Below, piece by piece: positions 16,239 through 25,290 of a stretch of 64,000 bases of DNA. The DNA lies in NCBI GenBank assembly GCA_965267425.1, contig OZ253959.1, positions 682,001 to 746,000 of the forward strand, in the 5' to 3' direction. The number at the start of each line of letters is the position of its first letter. Position 1 is the stretch's first letter. The notes beneath the pieces were generated by a model that did not search any database, was not told the DNA's origin, and saw nothing but the letters and a program-made list of their open reading frames with translations. This stretch comes from G965267425 sp965267425. Lineage in GTDB: Bacteria; Bacteroidota; Bacteroidia; Flavobacteriales_E; Vicingaceae. Position numbers and translations under genes: made by a program.

Positions 16239-17381
16239 ATGACAGAGCATACTGCCTATAAACAATGTGTCCGTTGTATTATGGATACCTCCGATACCGA
16301 AATCACATTTGATGAAAATGGAGTTTGTAATCATTGCCATAATTACGATGTAGCTGAGAAGATTCATGTTCTAAAAGGAGAAGCAGGCTTAAAGAAAGTA
16401 CAGGAAATTACAGAGTACATCAAGGAAAATTCAAAAGGCAACAAGTACGATTGTATTATTGGAATTAGCGGAGGAGTGGATAGTTCCTACCTTGCGTATT
16501 ATGCTAAGGTAAAAATGGGACTAAACCCATTGGCCGTGCATTTTGACAATGGTTGGAATTCGGAAATTGCTGTAAAAAACATACATCACATTGTACAAAA
16601 ATTGGGCATTGACCTTTATACATATGTGATTAATTGGGAAGAGTTCAGGGATTTGCAATTGGCCTATATTAAAGCATCCGTGATCGATATTGAAGTTCCT
16701 ACCGACCAATTGATTTTTGGTAGCTTGTATAAGATTGCCAGAAAAAAGAAGATAAAATTCATCCTCTCCGGAAACAATGTTGAAACAGAAGAAGTACTGC
16801 CAAAATCATGGATTTACCCTCAGAAATTTGATAGCCGTAACTTAAAGGCAATACATAAAGCCTATGGTTCAGTCAAGTTGAAAGACTTCCCAACCATGGG
16901 TAAATGGAGGCAATTATTCAATAGAAAATTCTTCAGTTTGGAGCAATTCAGAATTCTGAATTACATTGAATACAATAAGAAAGAAGCTTTGGAAGTCATC
17001 AAGAAAGAATTGGATTGGCAAGACTATGGAGGTAAGCATTTTGAATCCATTTTTACAAGATTTTATCAAGGATATATTTTACCTAAGAAGTTTAATGTAG
17101 ATAAAAGACGAGCTCATTTATCTAACTTAATTCTCTCGGGCCAAATGTCTAGAGAAGATGCCTTGAAAGAGATGGAACAAGTTCATTATTCAGATGAACT
17201 GATTGCTGAAGACAAGGTATTTTTCCTAAAAAAATTAGGTCTTTCTGAAGAAGAGTTCGACAAAATCATGAATGAACCTGAGAGAAAGCACCATGATTTT
17301 CCTTACGAGATTTCCGTATACAAGCAATATCCACTGCTGAGCATATTTAAGCCTATAGGAAGATTAATTTCCAAAAGATGA
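16239..17381 (+). CDS. WbpG/PseA-type N-acetyl sugar amidotransferase
   Basis: A 380-residue ATP-pyrophosphatase enzyme. An N-terminal CxxC pair (C10, C13 in CVRCIMDTSDT; C30, C33 in CNHCHNYD) looks like a zinc site. The PP-loop SGGVDSS is at 77-83. This matches the N-acetyl sugar amidotransferase family (TIGR03573), which turns an acetamido group on a sugar into acetamidino using ATP and ammonia supplied by HisH/HisF partners. All three genes stand in a row here. A promoter-like TAATTTTG precedes it. The ATG of the next gene overlaps its TGA stop. Family certain; the exact sugar is unknown, with a 4-acetamido sugar from the aminotransferase/acetyltransferase pair as the best candidate. Confidence 0.9.
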   Translation: MTEHTAYKQCVRCIMDTSDTEITFDENGVCNHCHNYDVAEKIHVLKGEAGLKKVQEITEYIKENSKGNKYDCIIGISGGVDSSYLAYYAKVKMGLNPLAVHFDNGWNSEIAVKNIHHIVQKLGIDLYTYVINWEEFRDLQLAYIKASVIDIEVPTDQLIFGSLYKIARKKKIKFILSGNNVETEEVLPKSWIYPQKFDSRNLKAIHKAYGSVKLKDFPTMGKWRQLFNRKFFSLEQFRILNYIEYNKKEALEVIKKELDWQDYGGKHFESIFTRFYQGYILPKKFNVDKRRAHLSNLILSGQMSREDALKEMEQVHYSDELIAEDKVFFLKKLGLSEEEFDKIMNEPERKHHDFPYEISVYKQYPLLSIFKPIGRLISKR

Positions 17382-18244
17382 TGAAGCCATCATTGCCAAA
17401 TTTATTGGTTATCGGGGCTATGAAAAGTGGCTCAACTTCTTTGCATGACTATTTGAATTCTCATCCGGATATTTTTATGTCCGAAACCAAAGAATTAAAC
17501 TTCTTTATTGAAGAAGCTTCTTGGTCGAAGGGTCTGGAATGGTATAAGGATCAATTTGTTTCGGATGCCAAGTGGAAAGGGGAAAGTTCCATTTCATACA
17601 CTAAAGCACATGAATATAGAGGTGTCCCTGATCGAATTTTTGATGTTCTGGGTGGCGATGTCAAAATGATATATATCCTTCGTGATCCCATCAAACGTTT
17701 TGAGTCCAATTTTACAGATGGAAAGACATATAGAGATGTACCTCCGGATTATTCCATAAATGATTATGCAAAGGTTACAGACAACCCTTACTTAATGACA
17801 AGTAATTATCATTATCAGATCAACGCATATTTGGAAAAATTTAAACTGGAGAATATACTTTTTCTTACTTCTGAAGAATTACAAAGCAATCCACTGAAAG
17901 TGCTAAACGAAATAGCTGATTTTTTGGCTATTGAATCCTTTGACAAGTATTTTGTTCCAGGGAAAAAACTCAATGTTTCCAATGAAAAACAGTACAAGAA
18001 TAAATTGGGGGAAAGAATATCCGGAAATGCGCTGCTATCAGGTTTCAAGCGAATATTTCCTACCAGAGCTATTCGATCTGTAAGTGGATCCAGAGTTTAT
18101 AAAAAACTGATATTCAATAAGATTGATGTTGAATTAGATCGTCTGGATGAGGCTTCAATTGAGGTATTAAAAGAGTATTTTCGAGAAGAAATGTCCAAAT
18201 TGAGAAAGCTCACCAATAAGAATTTCGACGATTGGATGATTTGA
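17378..18244 (+). CDS. PAPS-dependent sulfotransferase
   Basis: A 288-residue soluble protein of the Sulfotransfer_1 type. The 5'-phosphosulfate loop is IGAMKSGSTSLHDYLNSHP (K16 to L22) and the 3'-phosphate motif is YILRDPIKRFESNF (R102 to S110). It would move sulfate from PAPS to a hydroxyl, here presumably on the lipid-linked polysaccharide unit before export. ATG 17378 overlaps the previous stop (ATGA); a second ATG follows at once. Length is normal for bacterial carbohydrate sulfotransferases. A second, different sulfotransferase follows after 12 bases. Confidence 0.9.
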   Translation: MMKPSLPNLLVIGAMKSGSTSLHDYLNSHPDIFMSETKELNFFIEEASWSKGLEWYKDQFVSDAKWKGESSISYTKAHEYRGVPDRIFDVLGGDVKMIYILRDPIKRFESNFTDGKTYRDVPPDYSINDYAKVTDNPYLMTSNYHYQINAYLEKFKLENILFLTSEELQSNPLKVLNEIADFLAIESFDKYFVPGKKLNVSNEKQYKNKLGERISGNALLSGFKRIFPTRAIRSVSGSRVYKKLIFNKIDVELDRLDEASIEVLKEYFREEMSKLRKLTNKNFDDWMI

Positions 18245-18256
18245 AATAAAAATTTT

Positions 18257-18859
18257 ATGAGCGATTCAAAAGTTTTTTGTGTTGGTTTTCAGAAGAGCGG
18301 AACGTCTACATTAGGTTATGCGCTTGAACTGTTGGGATATCGTGTAAAAGGGTTTACGCCAGAATTATTAGATGCTGTAATCCAACAGGATTGGGACGAA
18401 ATTGGTCAAGAGATAGATCAACATGATGCATTTCAGGATAACCCTTGGCCCATCTTGTTTTTGGAGTTGGATAAAAGGTATCCCGGATCAAAATTCATCC
18501 TTACTGAACGAGAATCTGAGAATTGGTATGCTTCGGTGTTGAATCATTTTCAGGGAGAAGTGACACTTATGAGAAAACACATCTACGGATTTGGAGATCC
18601 GGTTGATCGTAAAAAAGAGTATTTGGACAGATTTAATGGACATAATGCAGCTGTAAAAGAATATTTTAAGGACCGGCCTGAAGATTTGCTCATCATGAAT
18701 TTAAAAGCTGGGGATGGTTGGGAGAAGTTGTGCTCTTTTTTAAATAAACCTCAACCCAAAGGTGAGTTCCCACATAAAAACAGAAAAGAAGTGAGAACGT
18801 GGTGGGGAAGATTGCTAACCAAAATCAAACAGAAATTCAATATTGATTTCAATTTCTAA
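18257..18859 (+). CDS. Second sulfotransferase-family protein
   Basis: A 200-residue protein opening KVFCVGFQKSGTSTLGYALELLGY, the P-loop form of the Sulfotransfer_4 group (PF17784), with KSGTSTL at 13-19. The second motif is FILTERESENWYASVLNHF. It is clearly not a recent copy of the upstream sulfotransferase: the two share little outside the PAPS loop. It follows that gene after 12 bases and shares its operon. Two enzymes suggest two sulfation positions or two acceptors, although members of this group are not all proven sulfotransferases. The tail is basic (KNRKEVRTWWGR). Confidence 0.82.
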   Translation: MSDSKVFCVGFQKSGTSTLGYALELLGYRVKGFTPELLDAVIQQDWDEIGQEIDQHDAFQDNPWPILFLELDKRYPGSKFILTERESENWYASVLNHFQGEVTLMRKHIYGFGDPVDRKKEYLDRFNGHNAAVKEYFKDRPEDLLIMNLKAGDGWEKLCSFLNKPQPKGEFPHKNRKEVRTWWGRLLTKIKQKFNIDFNF

Positions 18860-18894
18860 ATCAATTTTGATTAGAATACTGCAAGTGCATAAGA

Positions 18895-20286
18895 ATGCCA
18901 GATAAGACGAACAAACATATCTTATTGATAGCTTATCAATTTCCACCATTGAATGTTGGAGGCTCTGAAAGGCCATTCAAACTGGCCTCATTTCTACCGG
19001 AGTTTAACGTTACTCCACATGTAGTAACGCTTGATCCTGACAGTTATAAGAATGTTTATGGCGAAGCTGCCAGAGATGATGAAATGCTTAAGTCCCTGGG
19101 AGAATCAGTAGATATACTAAACGTTCCTTCTGAAGACTTAATAAAAAAACGAAAGAGCAGACTCAAGACGTTTACCTCCATTTTTTTTAATATTTATCGA
19201 GGAGTTGAGTACCAATATTGGTCAAAAAAATTCCACCATAAAGTTGACGCGCTCATAGCAAAAAGCGAAGTTAAATTTGATCTGGTTTTGGTTACGGCAC
19301 CACCATTTGGTATGCTGAAACTGGCAAAGGAATTGGCCAAAAAACATCAACTTCCTTTGGTGGTGGATATGAGAGATCATTGGACCTATTGGAATATGAC
19401 CCCTTATAGTAACTTCTTAAATTACTTATTTACCAAAAGAAAAGAAGGACAGATTTTTCAACATGCCTCAAAAATCATCGGTGTTACCAATGAACAAATA
19501 GAGGATTTTAAATTTTTACATCCGGAAGTTGCAGCAGATAAATTTAAGTGGATTCCCAACGGTTATGATGCTGAACTGAATACAAATGTTTTACAATTCA
19601 ATCCACCTGAGAATATAACCATTGGATATGTAGGTAATTTCTACTATAACCCAGAATTTGATAATGCGATTTTCACTCCATTTTGGAAAAAAAGAGGACA
19701 TAGAATGTTGCAATATGTGCCACGTAAAGAAAATTGGAAATACCGAAGTCCTTATTTCTTTTTTAAGAACATCAAACGTTTGATTGATCAATACCCCGAA
19801 TTATCGGATAAGATTAAATTGAGATTTGCAGGTAGAAAACCGCATTGGTTTGATAAAATGGTCCATGAGTGGAATTTAGACAGTCAGGTTGAACATGTTG
19901 GAAGATTGACTAAAAAAGAAGTGCTGGAATTTCAAAAAGCCTGTGATTTCATGCTCATTACATCAGCCAAGGTAATGGATGGCTTGGATTATTGTATCGC
20001 TGGCAAGTCCTTTGAGCATATTGGTTTAGAAAAGCCCATATTGGGATTTGTTACCCCTGGGGCACAAAAAAACTTTTTAGAACAATCTGGAATGTCGTCC
20101 ATATTTGATCCCGATGAACTTGATGCTAATGCTCAGAAATTACATCAACTTTTTACAAATGGTGAAAAGTATCAACCAAATATTGACTTCCTGAAGAAGT
20201 TTCATCGTAGAAGTATTGCATTAAAAATGTCAGAAGTAATTCATGATGTTTGTTCGCGACAAAATGCAAACCAGTCAAATGGATAA
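18895..20286 (+). CDS. Group 1 (GT4-like) glycosyltransferase
   Basis: A 463-residue GT-B fold protein. The start ILLIAYQFPPLNVGGSERP is typical of GT4, with a hinge IGVTNEQIEDF and the mid-domain loop NGYDAE. The usual EX7E motif is not evident; the equivalent region reads CDFMLITSAKVMDGLDYC then GKSFEHIGLEKPILGF, so it belongs to a divergent branch. It starts at ATG 18895, 35 bases after the second sulfotransferase, and overlaps the next gene by eight bases. It acts in assembly of the polysaccharide repeat; donor unknown. Confidence 0.85.
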   Translation: MPDKTNKHILLIAYQFPPLNVGGSERPFKLASFLPEFNVTPHVVTLDPDSYKNVYGEAARDDEMLKSLGESVDILNVPSEDLIKKRKSRLKTFTSIFFNIYRGVEYQYWSKKFHHKVDALIAKSEVKFDLVLVTAPPFGMLKLAKELAKKHQLPLVVDMRDHWTYWNMTPYSNFLNYLFTKRKEGQIFQHASKIIGVTNEQIEDFKFLHPEVAADKFKWIPNGYDAELNTNVLQFNPPENITIGYVGNFYYNPEFDNAIFTPFWKKRGHRMLQYVPRKENWKYRSPYFFFKNIKRLIDQYPELSDKIKLRFAGRKPHWFDKMVHEWNLDSQVEHVGRLTKKEVLEFQKACDFMLITSAKVMDGLDYCIAGKSFEHIGLEKPILGFVTPGAQKNFLEQSGMSSIFDPDELDANAQKLHQLFTNGEKYQPNIDFLKKFHRRSIALKMSEVIHDVCSRQNANQSNG

Positions 20287-21493
20287 GAAGAAATCCATAC
20301 TGTTCATTACCTCAACCAATCTAGCTACCAATCCAAGGTTGCTCAAGGAGATGCATACTTTGAAAGATGAGTATGAGTTGACTTACCTTGGAATGCAACT
20401 TGGAGGATGGAGTGATGAAGAAACATTGAGATTGCAAGATGATTTTCGAAATCATTCTTTTTACCTTGTCAATATTACCCGGCAAAATAAAAAAGCTTGG
20501 TTGGTCAGCACATTGGTTGAAAAGCTGGCGCAATATTGGTATAAATTCCAAGCGGGTTCGTTAAAAACAAACGCCTATGCCAGTTCTAAACGGTCCTATT
20601 TATTATGGAATGCAGCGCAAAAATTAAAGTCTTTTGACTTAATAATTGCCCATAACATGGCAGCACTTTATCCTGCATGGAGATTAGCGCGAAAGCAGAA
20701 CACTCAATTTGCCTTTGATGTGGAAGACTATCATCCATGGGAGAGTATTCAACAGGATGCAAAAAATGAGGAACAAAGAAGGAATCACTTATTAAAACGA
20801 ATCCTGCCCGAAGCAACATATGTGACATCTGCCAGTCCACTTATTGGGGCTGAAGTTTCGAAATTAACCGGATTAAAAACTGTTGAATTGATAAATAATT
20901 CGTTTCCCAAAGATGAATTCAAATATGAGGCACCAAAGGAAGGGAAGCTAAAATTCGTTTGGTATTCGCAAAACATTTCTGCCAATCGTGGTTTGGAATT
21001 GGTGGTCCCTGAATTGTATAAATTCAAAGATGTCGTTTCGTTGGATTTGATTGGTAAATTGAATCAAGAATTTTATGAAAGGGAACTAAAAAAATTCGGG
21101 GAATTCATTCATTTTCATCAACCTATGCGTTCCAATGAACTGAATGCATTATTAAGTAATTATGATATTGGATTGGCCATAGATATTAATTTAGCCGATC
21201 GAAATCGTGAAATAGCACTCACCAATAAATTATTGACCTATGCCCAAGCCGGCTTATTCATTTTTGCCACCGATACAAAAGCTCAGGTGACGTTTTTAAA
21301 TGATCATAAGATGTTGGGTAAGTGCGCAGGTCAAGATGGACAATCAGTGTATCAATTGTTAGAAAATATGATTGAAAATCAGCAAGAAATTCGATCCGAA
21401 AAATCCAAACGATTTGAGCATGCCATTCAATTAAGTTGGGAAAATGAATCCGATAAATTGATCAATCTAATTAAAGAAAGTATTTCAGCGTGA
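20279..21493 (+). CDS. Group 1 (GT4-like) glycosyltransferase
   Basis: About 404 residues from ATG 20279 (MDKKKSILFITSTNLATN), which overlaps the previous stop by eight bases; in-frame ATGs at 20243, 20246 and 20264 lie deeper in that gene and are less likely. It has the GT-B layout with FDVEDYHPW in the first domain and a C-terminal domain with IDINLADRNREIALTNK in place of a clean EX7E motif. No membrane helix is seen. It overlaps the next gene by four bases (GTGA). It probably adds one residue of the repeat unit. Family call good, specificity unknown. Confidence 0.82.
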   Translation: MDKKKSILFITSTNLATNPRLLKEMHTLKDEYELTYLGMQLGGWSDEETLRLQDDFRNHSFYLVNITRQNKKAWLVSTLVEKLAQYWYKFQAGSLKTNAYASSKRSYLLWNAAQKLKSFDLIIAHNMAALYPAWRLARKQNTQFAFDVEDYHPWESIQQDAKNEEQRRNHLLKRILPEATYVTSASPLIGAEVSKLTGLKTVELINNSFPKDEFKYEAPKEGKLKFVWYSQNISANRGLELVVPELYKFKDVVSLDLIGKLNQEFYERELKKFGEFIHFHQPMRSNELNALLSNYDIGLAIDINLADRNREIALTNKLLTYAQAGLFIFATDTKAQVTFLNDHKMLGKCAGQDGQSVYQLLENMIENQQEIRSEKSKRFEHAIQLSWENESDKLINLIKESISA

Positions 21494-22743
21494 ACACGGT
21501 ATTAATTATATATCCTCATTGGCCTCCTTCAAATCTTGCAGGTGTGCACAGGCCCAGACTTATTGGAAACTACCTGACGGCTTTTAATTGGCATCCACTT
21601 GTACTTACTGTTGAATCTCAATTCTATGAAGAACCTCCGGATCATGACATTGTCAAAACTGTTTCCAAAGACATTGAAGTGATTTACACTAAAGCACGTC
21701 CGGTAAAATCCAGCTCAAGGTTGATTGGAGATATTGGAATTCGTGGGTTTGATTTCATTTATAAAAAAGCCAGGGAAATCATTCAAACACGAAAAATTGA
21801 TTTTATATGGATACCTATTCCGTCATTTTATATGGCCTTGATGGGGCGATTATTATACGCTAAAACTAAGGTTCCTTATGGTATCGATTACATTGATCCC
21901 TGGGCCAGACCATTAGCTTTACATGAGAACAGATTCAGCAAAGCATGGATGGCGCGAATTGTGGCGTCAATTTTGGAGCCTATTGCCGTCAAAAATGCTT
22001 CATTGATATCTGGAGTTTCAAAAGAATATTATCAACCTGTGCTTGACAGAAATTTCAAGAATAAGAAAGTGAAGGATGTAGCCATGCCGTATGGGTTCGA
22101 TCCCAATGATCACGCCATTGATATTCCTGAATTGTCATTGCCATGGAAGGAAAATGAGCGCGTCTTGATTTATGCCGGTGCTTTTTTACCAAAGGCTCAC
22201 ATGTTTATGGAGGCCATGTTCAAGGGACTTCAAAACTTAAAAAACGCAGGTGATTTACCAAATAATCTCAGACTTTGTTTTCTGGGAACAGGTAAATACG
22301 GAGGTAAGAGCATAGAAGAATATGCAAAAGAGAATAACATGCAAAAGGAAACGACCGAAATCAGGGATAGGTTTCCGTTTCTTCATATTTTGAATTTTTT
22401 ATCAAAAGCAAACGCGGTATTGGTGATTGGAAGTACAGAAAAGCATTATACCGCCTCAAAAACTTTTCAGGCCTTATTGAGTGGCAAGCCTGTTATCGCG
22501 GCTTTCCATGAGATGAGTTCGGCTGTTTCATTTATGAATTCGTCCAATGCGGGTGATTATTTAAGCCAGTATAAGGAGGAAGATAGTATGGAGAATATGG
22601 TGGATAAAATCCAGACAACGTTGGAAAAGTACTTTAAGGATCCTGTAAATTGGAAACCTGATTTATCGACGTTGGATCAATATTCTTCAAAACAATCAGC
22701 AAAAGTATTGGCTGAGGCAATGGATGAAATCGTAAAGTCTTAG
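21490..22743 (+). CDS. Group 1 (GT4-like) glycosyltransferase
   Basis: A 417-residue protein starting at GTG 21490 inside the previous stop. The opening VLIIYPHWPPSNLAGVHRP resembles that of the protein at 18895 (YQFPPLNVGGSERP), suggesting the two are distant paralogues. The central part has DYIDPWARPLAL, and the C-terminal domain has VLVIGSTEKHYTASKTFQ and LLSGKPVIAAF, where the EX7E glutamates are not kept. It lies two bases ahead of the next glycosyltransferase. It is a cytoplasmic enzyme of repeat-unit assembly; activity is not proven given the altered motif. Confidence 0.82.
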   Translation: MNTVLIIYPHWPPSNLAGVHRPRLIGNYLTAFNWHPLVLTVESQFYEEPPDHDIVKTVSKDIEVIYTKARPVKSSSRLIGDIGIRGFDFIYKKAREIIQTRKIDFIWIPIPSFYMALMGRLLYAKTKVPYGIDYIDPWARPLALHENRFSKAWMARIVASILEPIAVKNASLISGVSKEYYQPVLDRNFKNKKVKDVAMPYGFDPNDHAIDIPELSLPWKENERVLIYAGAFLPKAHMFMEAMFKGLQNLKNAGDLPNNLRLCFLGTGKYGGKSIEEYAKENNMQKETTEIRDRFPFLHILNFLSKANAVLVIGSTEKHYTASKTFQALLSGKPVIAAFHEMSSAVSFMNSSNAGDYLSQYKEEDSMENMVDKIQTTLEKYFKDPVNWKPDLSTLDQYSSKQSAKVLAEAMDEIVKS

Positions 22744-22745
22744 TT

Positions 22746-23873
22746 GTGAAAGTTCTTCTATTTGCTACACACCCCATTCAGTATTATGCACCTATTTATA
22801 GGAAGCTTTCCGAGCAGGTGGATTTAACGGTCATATATTGTTTGCAATCAACAAATGAAATGCAAGCAAAAGCAGGATTCAATGTTGAATTTGAGTGGGA
22901 TATTCCTCTATTGGAAGGGTATAAATACGAGTTTGCTGAAAATAAAGCTTCAAAACCTTCATCGTCATCTTATTTTGGTGTGGTTATCGGAAATCTGAAA
23001 ACCATCATGAAGAAGTACAATCCTGATAAAGTTATTGTTCAGGGGTGGTTTCCATATGGAATGATTCAAGTGTTGAGGTATTGCAAGAAACACAACATAG
23101 AAACATTGTCCAGAGGAGATTCAACCTTATTTATGAAGGTGCCGTTTTGGAAACGAATCATTAAAACCATCTATATCAAATGGGTGTTGAAACATATTGA
23201 TAAGCTCTTATTAGTGGGTGAACAAAACAGAATGTTTTTTGAGCACTATGGCGCTAAAAAAGAACGATTTTATTATGCACGCCATTGCATCAATACCTCC
23301 TATTTTCAACAACAGTTTGAGCAGTTAAAAAACGTTTCGAATGACCTGTTCTCGTTAGGGTTTGCAGGTAAACTCATTGAAAAAAAGAGACCTTTGGATT
23401 TGGTGGAAGCCATTGGTATTTCCAGGCATAAAGAAAAAATTGAACTGATTGTTATGGGAAGCGGGCCTTTGGAAAAGCAAATGCTAGCCAGAATTAAAGA
23501 ATTGAACATTACATTTCAACATCTTGGATTTATCAATCAATCTAAATTAGTAAGTGATGGATATGCTAAAATGGATGCATTGGTGTTGCCTTCAGGTCAA
23601 AATGAAACCTGGGGATTGGTGGTAAATGAATGCATGACTGGTGGTATTCCTGCTATTTTATCCAACAGTGTTGGCTGTGCTAAAGATTTAATCATTGAAG
23701 GTGAAACTGGATATACATTTGACAGCGGAAATATTGATCAATTAGCAGAAAAAATTGATTTGATGATTGAAACCAAGGAAAAGGTTGACTTCAATACAAA
23801 TACCAAAAAACACATTGAAAAATATGCTTTGGACAATACGGTTCAAGGGATAGTTACAGCAATTAAGGCATGA
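22746..23873 (+). CDS. Family 4 glycosyltransferase
   Basis: A 375-residue GT-B enzyme starting at GTG 22746. The opening VLLFATHPIQYYAPIYRKL is typical of GT4, and the hinge segment reads LGFAGKLIEKKRPLDLVEAI. The EX7E motif is intact in ETWGLVVNE, followed by GGIPAILSNSVG. It follows its neighbour by two bases, so it is in the same operon. A candidate promoter for the next gene lies 14 bases past its stop. It should be a retaining glycosyltransferase adding a sugar to the lipid-linked intermediate. Confidence 0.9.
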   Translation: MKVLLFATHPIQYYAPIYRKLSEQVDLTVIYCLQSTNEMQAKAGFNVEFEWDIPLLEGYKYEFAENKASKPSSSSYFGVVIGNLKTIMKKYNPDKVIVQGWFPYGMIQVLRYCKKHNIETLSRGDSTLFMKVPFWKRIIKTIYIKWVLKHIDKLLLVGEQNRMFFEHYGAKKERFYYARHCINTSYFQQQFEQLKNVSNDLFSLGFAGKLIEKKRPLDLVEAIGISRHKEKIELIVMGSGPLEKQMLARIKELNITFQHLGFINQSKLVSDGYAKMDALVLPSGQNETWGLVVNECMTGGIPAILSNSVGCAKDLIIEGETGYTFDSGNIDQLAEKIDLMIETKEKVDFNTNTKKHIEKYALDNTVQGIVTAIKA

Positions 23874-23886
23874 TTGGCATAATTCA

Positions 23887-23894
23887 TACCTTTG
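23887..23894 (+). promoter_or_regulatory. -7 promoter element ahead of the polymerase candidate
   Basis: TACCTTTG matches TAnnTTTG exactly, 28 bases upstream of ATG 23923, in a 49-base gap. It would allow separate expression of the polymerase and the last two glycosyltransferases. Confidence 0.5.
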
Positions 23895-23922
23895 TAGTTG
23901 AGCACGTTGAAAACTGGAACGT

Positions 23923-25287
23923 ATGAAAATCAAGGTATTCTACGTCTATTTATTTTTCTTCATCCTGACATTCATTTTTCCGGGATTCAGTCCTGAATTG
24001 GGAATGGCCGTGGGAATTGCTTCATTTTTCCTATTACTCACTGGATTGTCAAATACAATTCCCTTGCGTGAAAGTATTTTGACCTCGCTGAGTATTCAAT
24101 GTTTAGTTATCCCTTATTTATACTACAATTATTTCGAAACCCCAGGTATTTATGAAATGGTGGTGGATCAGTATGAATACTTTGGGTTTATGACTCCGTC
24201 ATTTGCCATGATGGGTATGGGTTTATTTATGTTGTCCAATTTTGACATCAATAGCCTCATGCATTTTGAGAATAAAAGAGAATTATTCAGAACGGGTAGG
24301 AACTTAATTATCATCGGATTAATGGGTGATTTGCTCATGGAATTTGTACCGTTCTCGCTGAGGTTCGCAGTTAAACTTATTATATTCTTGAAATACATTG
24401 GTGCGGTATATGTGCTTTATTCTGAAACCAGAAACAAAATCCTGTGGATTGCTTTGGCATTTGTGAATTTGTTCTTCAGAAGTGCTGCCGATGGTTTGTT
24501 TCAAGATTTTCTTGGTTGGAGTATGTTTTTCGTTTTATACTTCTTCCAATACAGAAAGGTGTCATTTTGGATGAGAGGTGCAATATTGACTTTGGTTATG
24601 GCGGGAATTATTGTGTTGCAGCAGGCCAAAGTTGTTTACAGAAGTCAGTTTAGAGATACCATTAGTCAGCAGGATTATGTTGAAAGGGTCAAGAAATTTG
24701 GCAGTCAATATGTAGAAGTAAGTGCCGGTGACGAAACCTTTGAAACCGAGACTTTTGAAGAAACCTTTGTGCGATTTAATCAAGGGTACATCATCAGTCG
24801 GATCATGTACAATGTTCCATTAAATGAACCTTTTGCCAATGGTGAAACCATCAGCGATGCCATATATGGGTCCATAGTACCTCGCTTTTTCGATCCCAAT
24901 AAAACAGTGGTAGGTGGAAGTAATGGATTGTATACCAGATTTACGGGATATCAATTGCAAGAATCCACTTCAATGGATTTAAGTATTATGGGAGAGTTGT
25001 ATGCAAATTTTGGTGTTAAAAAGGGCATTTTTGGTTCGTTTTTCGTTGGTTTGTTTTATGCGCTGGTATTTTTCTTACTGGTAAAAGCTGCACATAGCAA
25101 TACTCAGCTAATCTTTTGGGTACCCTATATTTTTCTTATTGCCGTACGTGCGGAGAATGGTTTTACACCGGTATTAAATCACATGATCAAAGCAATTATT
25201 ATGTTGTATGCGCTGTATAAACTGTACCTGGTGAAATTTCGATTCACTTCTTTTACATCGGAAACTCAAAACCCACATATTGCCTGA
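23923..25287 (+). CDS. wzy: Wzy-like polysaccharide polymerase candidate
   Basis: A 454-residue membrane protein with about ten or more hydrophobic segments spread through its length and one larger polar loop at about 235-345 (containing QDYVERVKKFGSQYVEVS and ARG-poor, acidic ETFETETFEETF). This layout, and its being the only such protein in the locus besides the flippase, point to the O-antigen polymerase Wzy, which joins repeat units in the periplasm. Wzy proteins share little sequence, so the call rests on topology and context. In the loop, FANGETISDAIYGSIVPRFF resembles a segment seen in other oligosaccharide-polymerase-like proteins. It is followed three bases later by a glycosyltransferase gene. 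Confidence 0.72.
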   Translation: MKIKVFYVYLFFFILTFIFPGFSPELGMAVGIASFFLLLTGLSNTIPLRESILTSLSIQCLVIPYLYYNYFETPGIYEMVVDQYEYFGFMTPSFAMMGMGLFMLSNFDINSLMHFENKRELFRTGRNLIIIGLMGDLLMEFVPFSLRFAVKLIIFLKYIGAVYVLYSETRNKILWIALAFVNLFFRSAADGLFQDFLGWSMFFVLYFFQYRKVSFWMRGAILTLVMAGIIVLQQAKVVYRSQFRDTISQQDYVERVKKFGSQYVEVSAGDETFETETFEETFVRFNQGYIISRIMYNVPLNEPFANGETISDAIYGSIVPRFFDPNKTVVGGSNGLYTRFTGYQLQESTSMDLSIMGELYANFGVKKGIFGSFFVGLFYALVFFLLVKAAHSNTQLIFWVPYIFLIAVRAENGFTPVLNHMIKAIIMLYALYKLYLVKFRFTSFTSETQNPHIA

Positions 25288-25290
25288 TTC

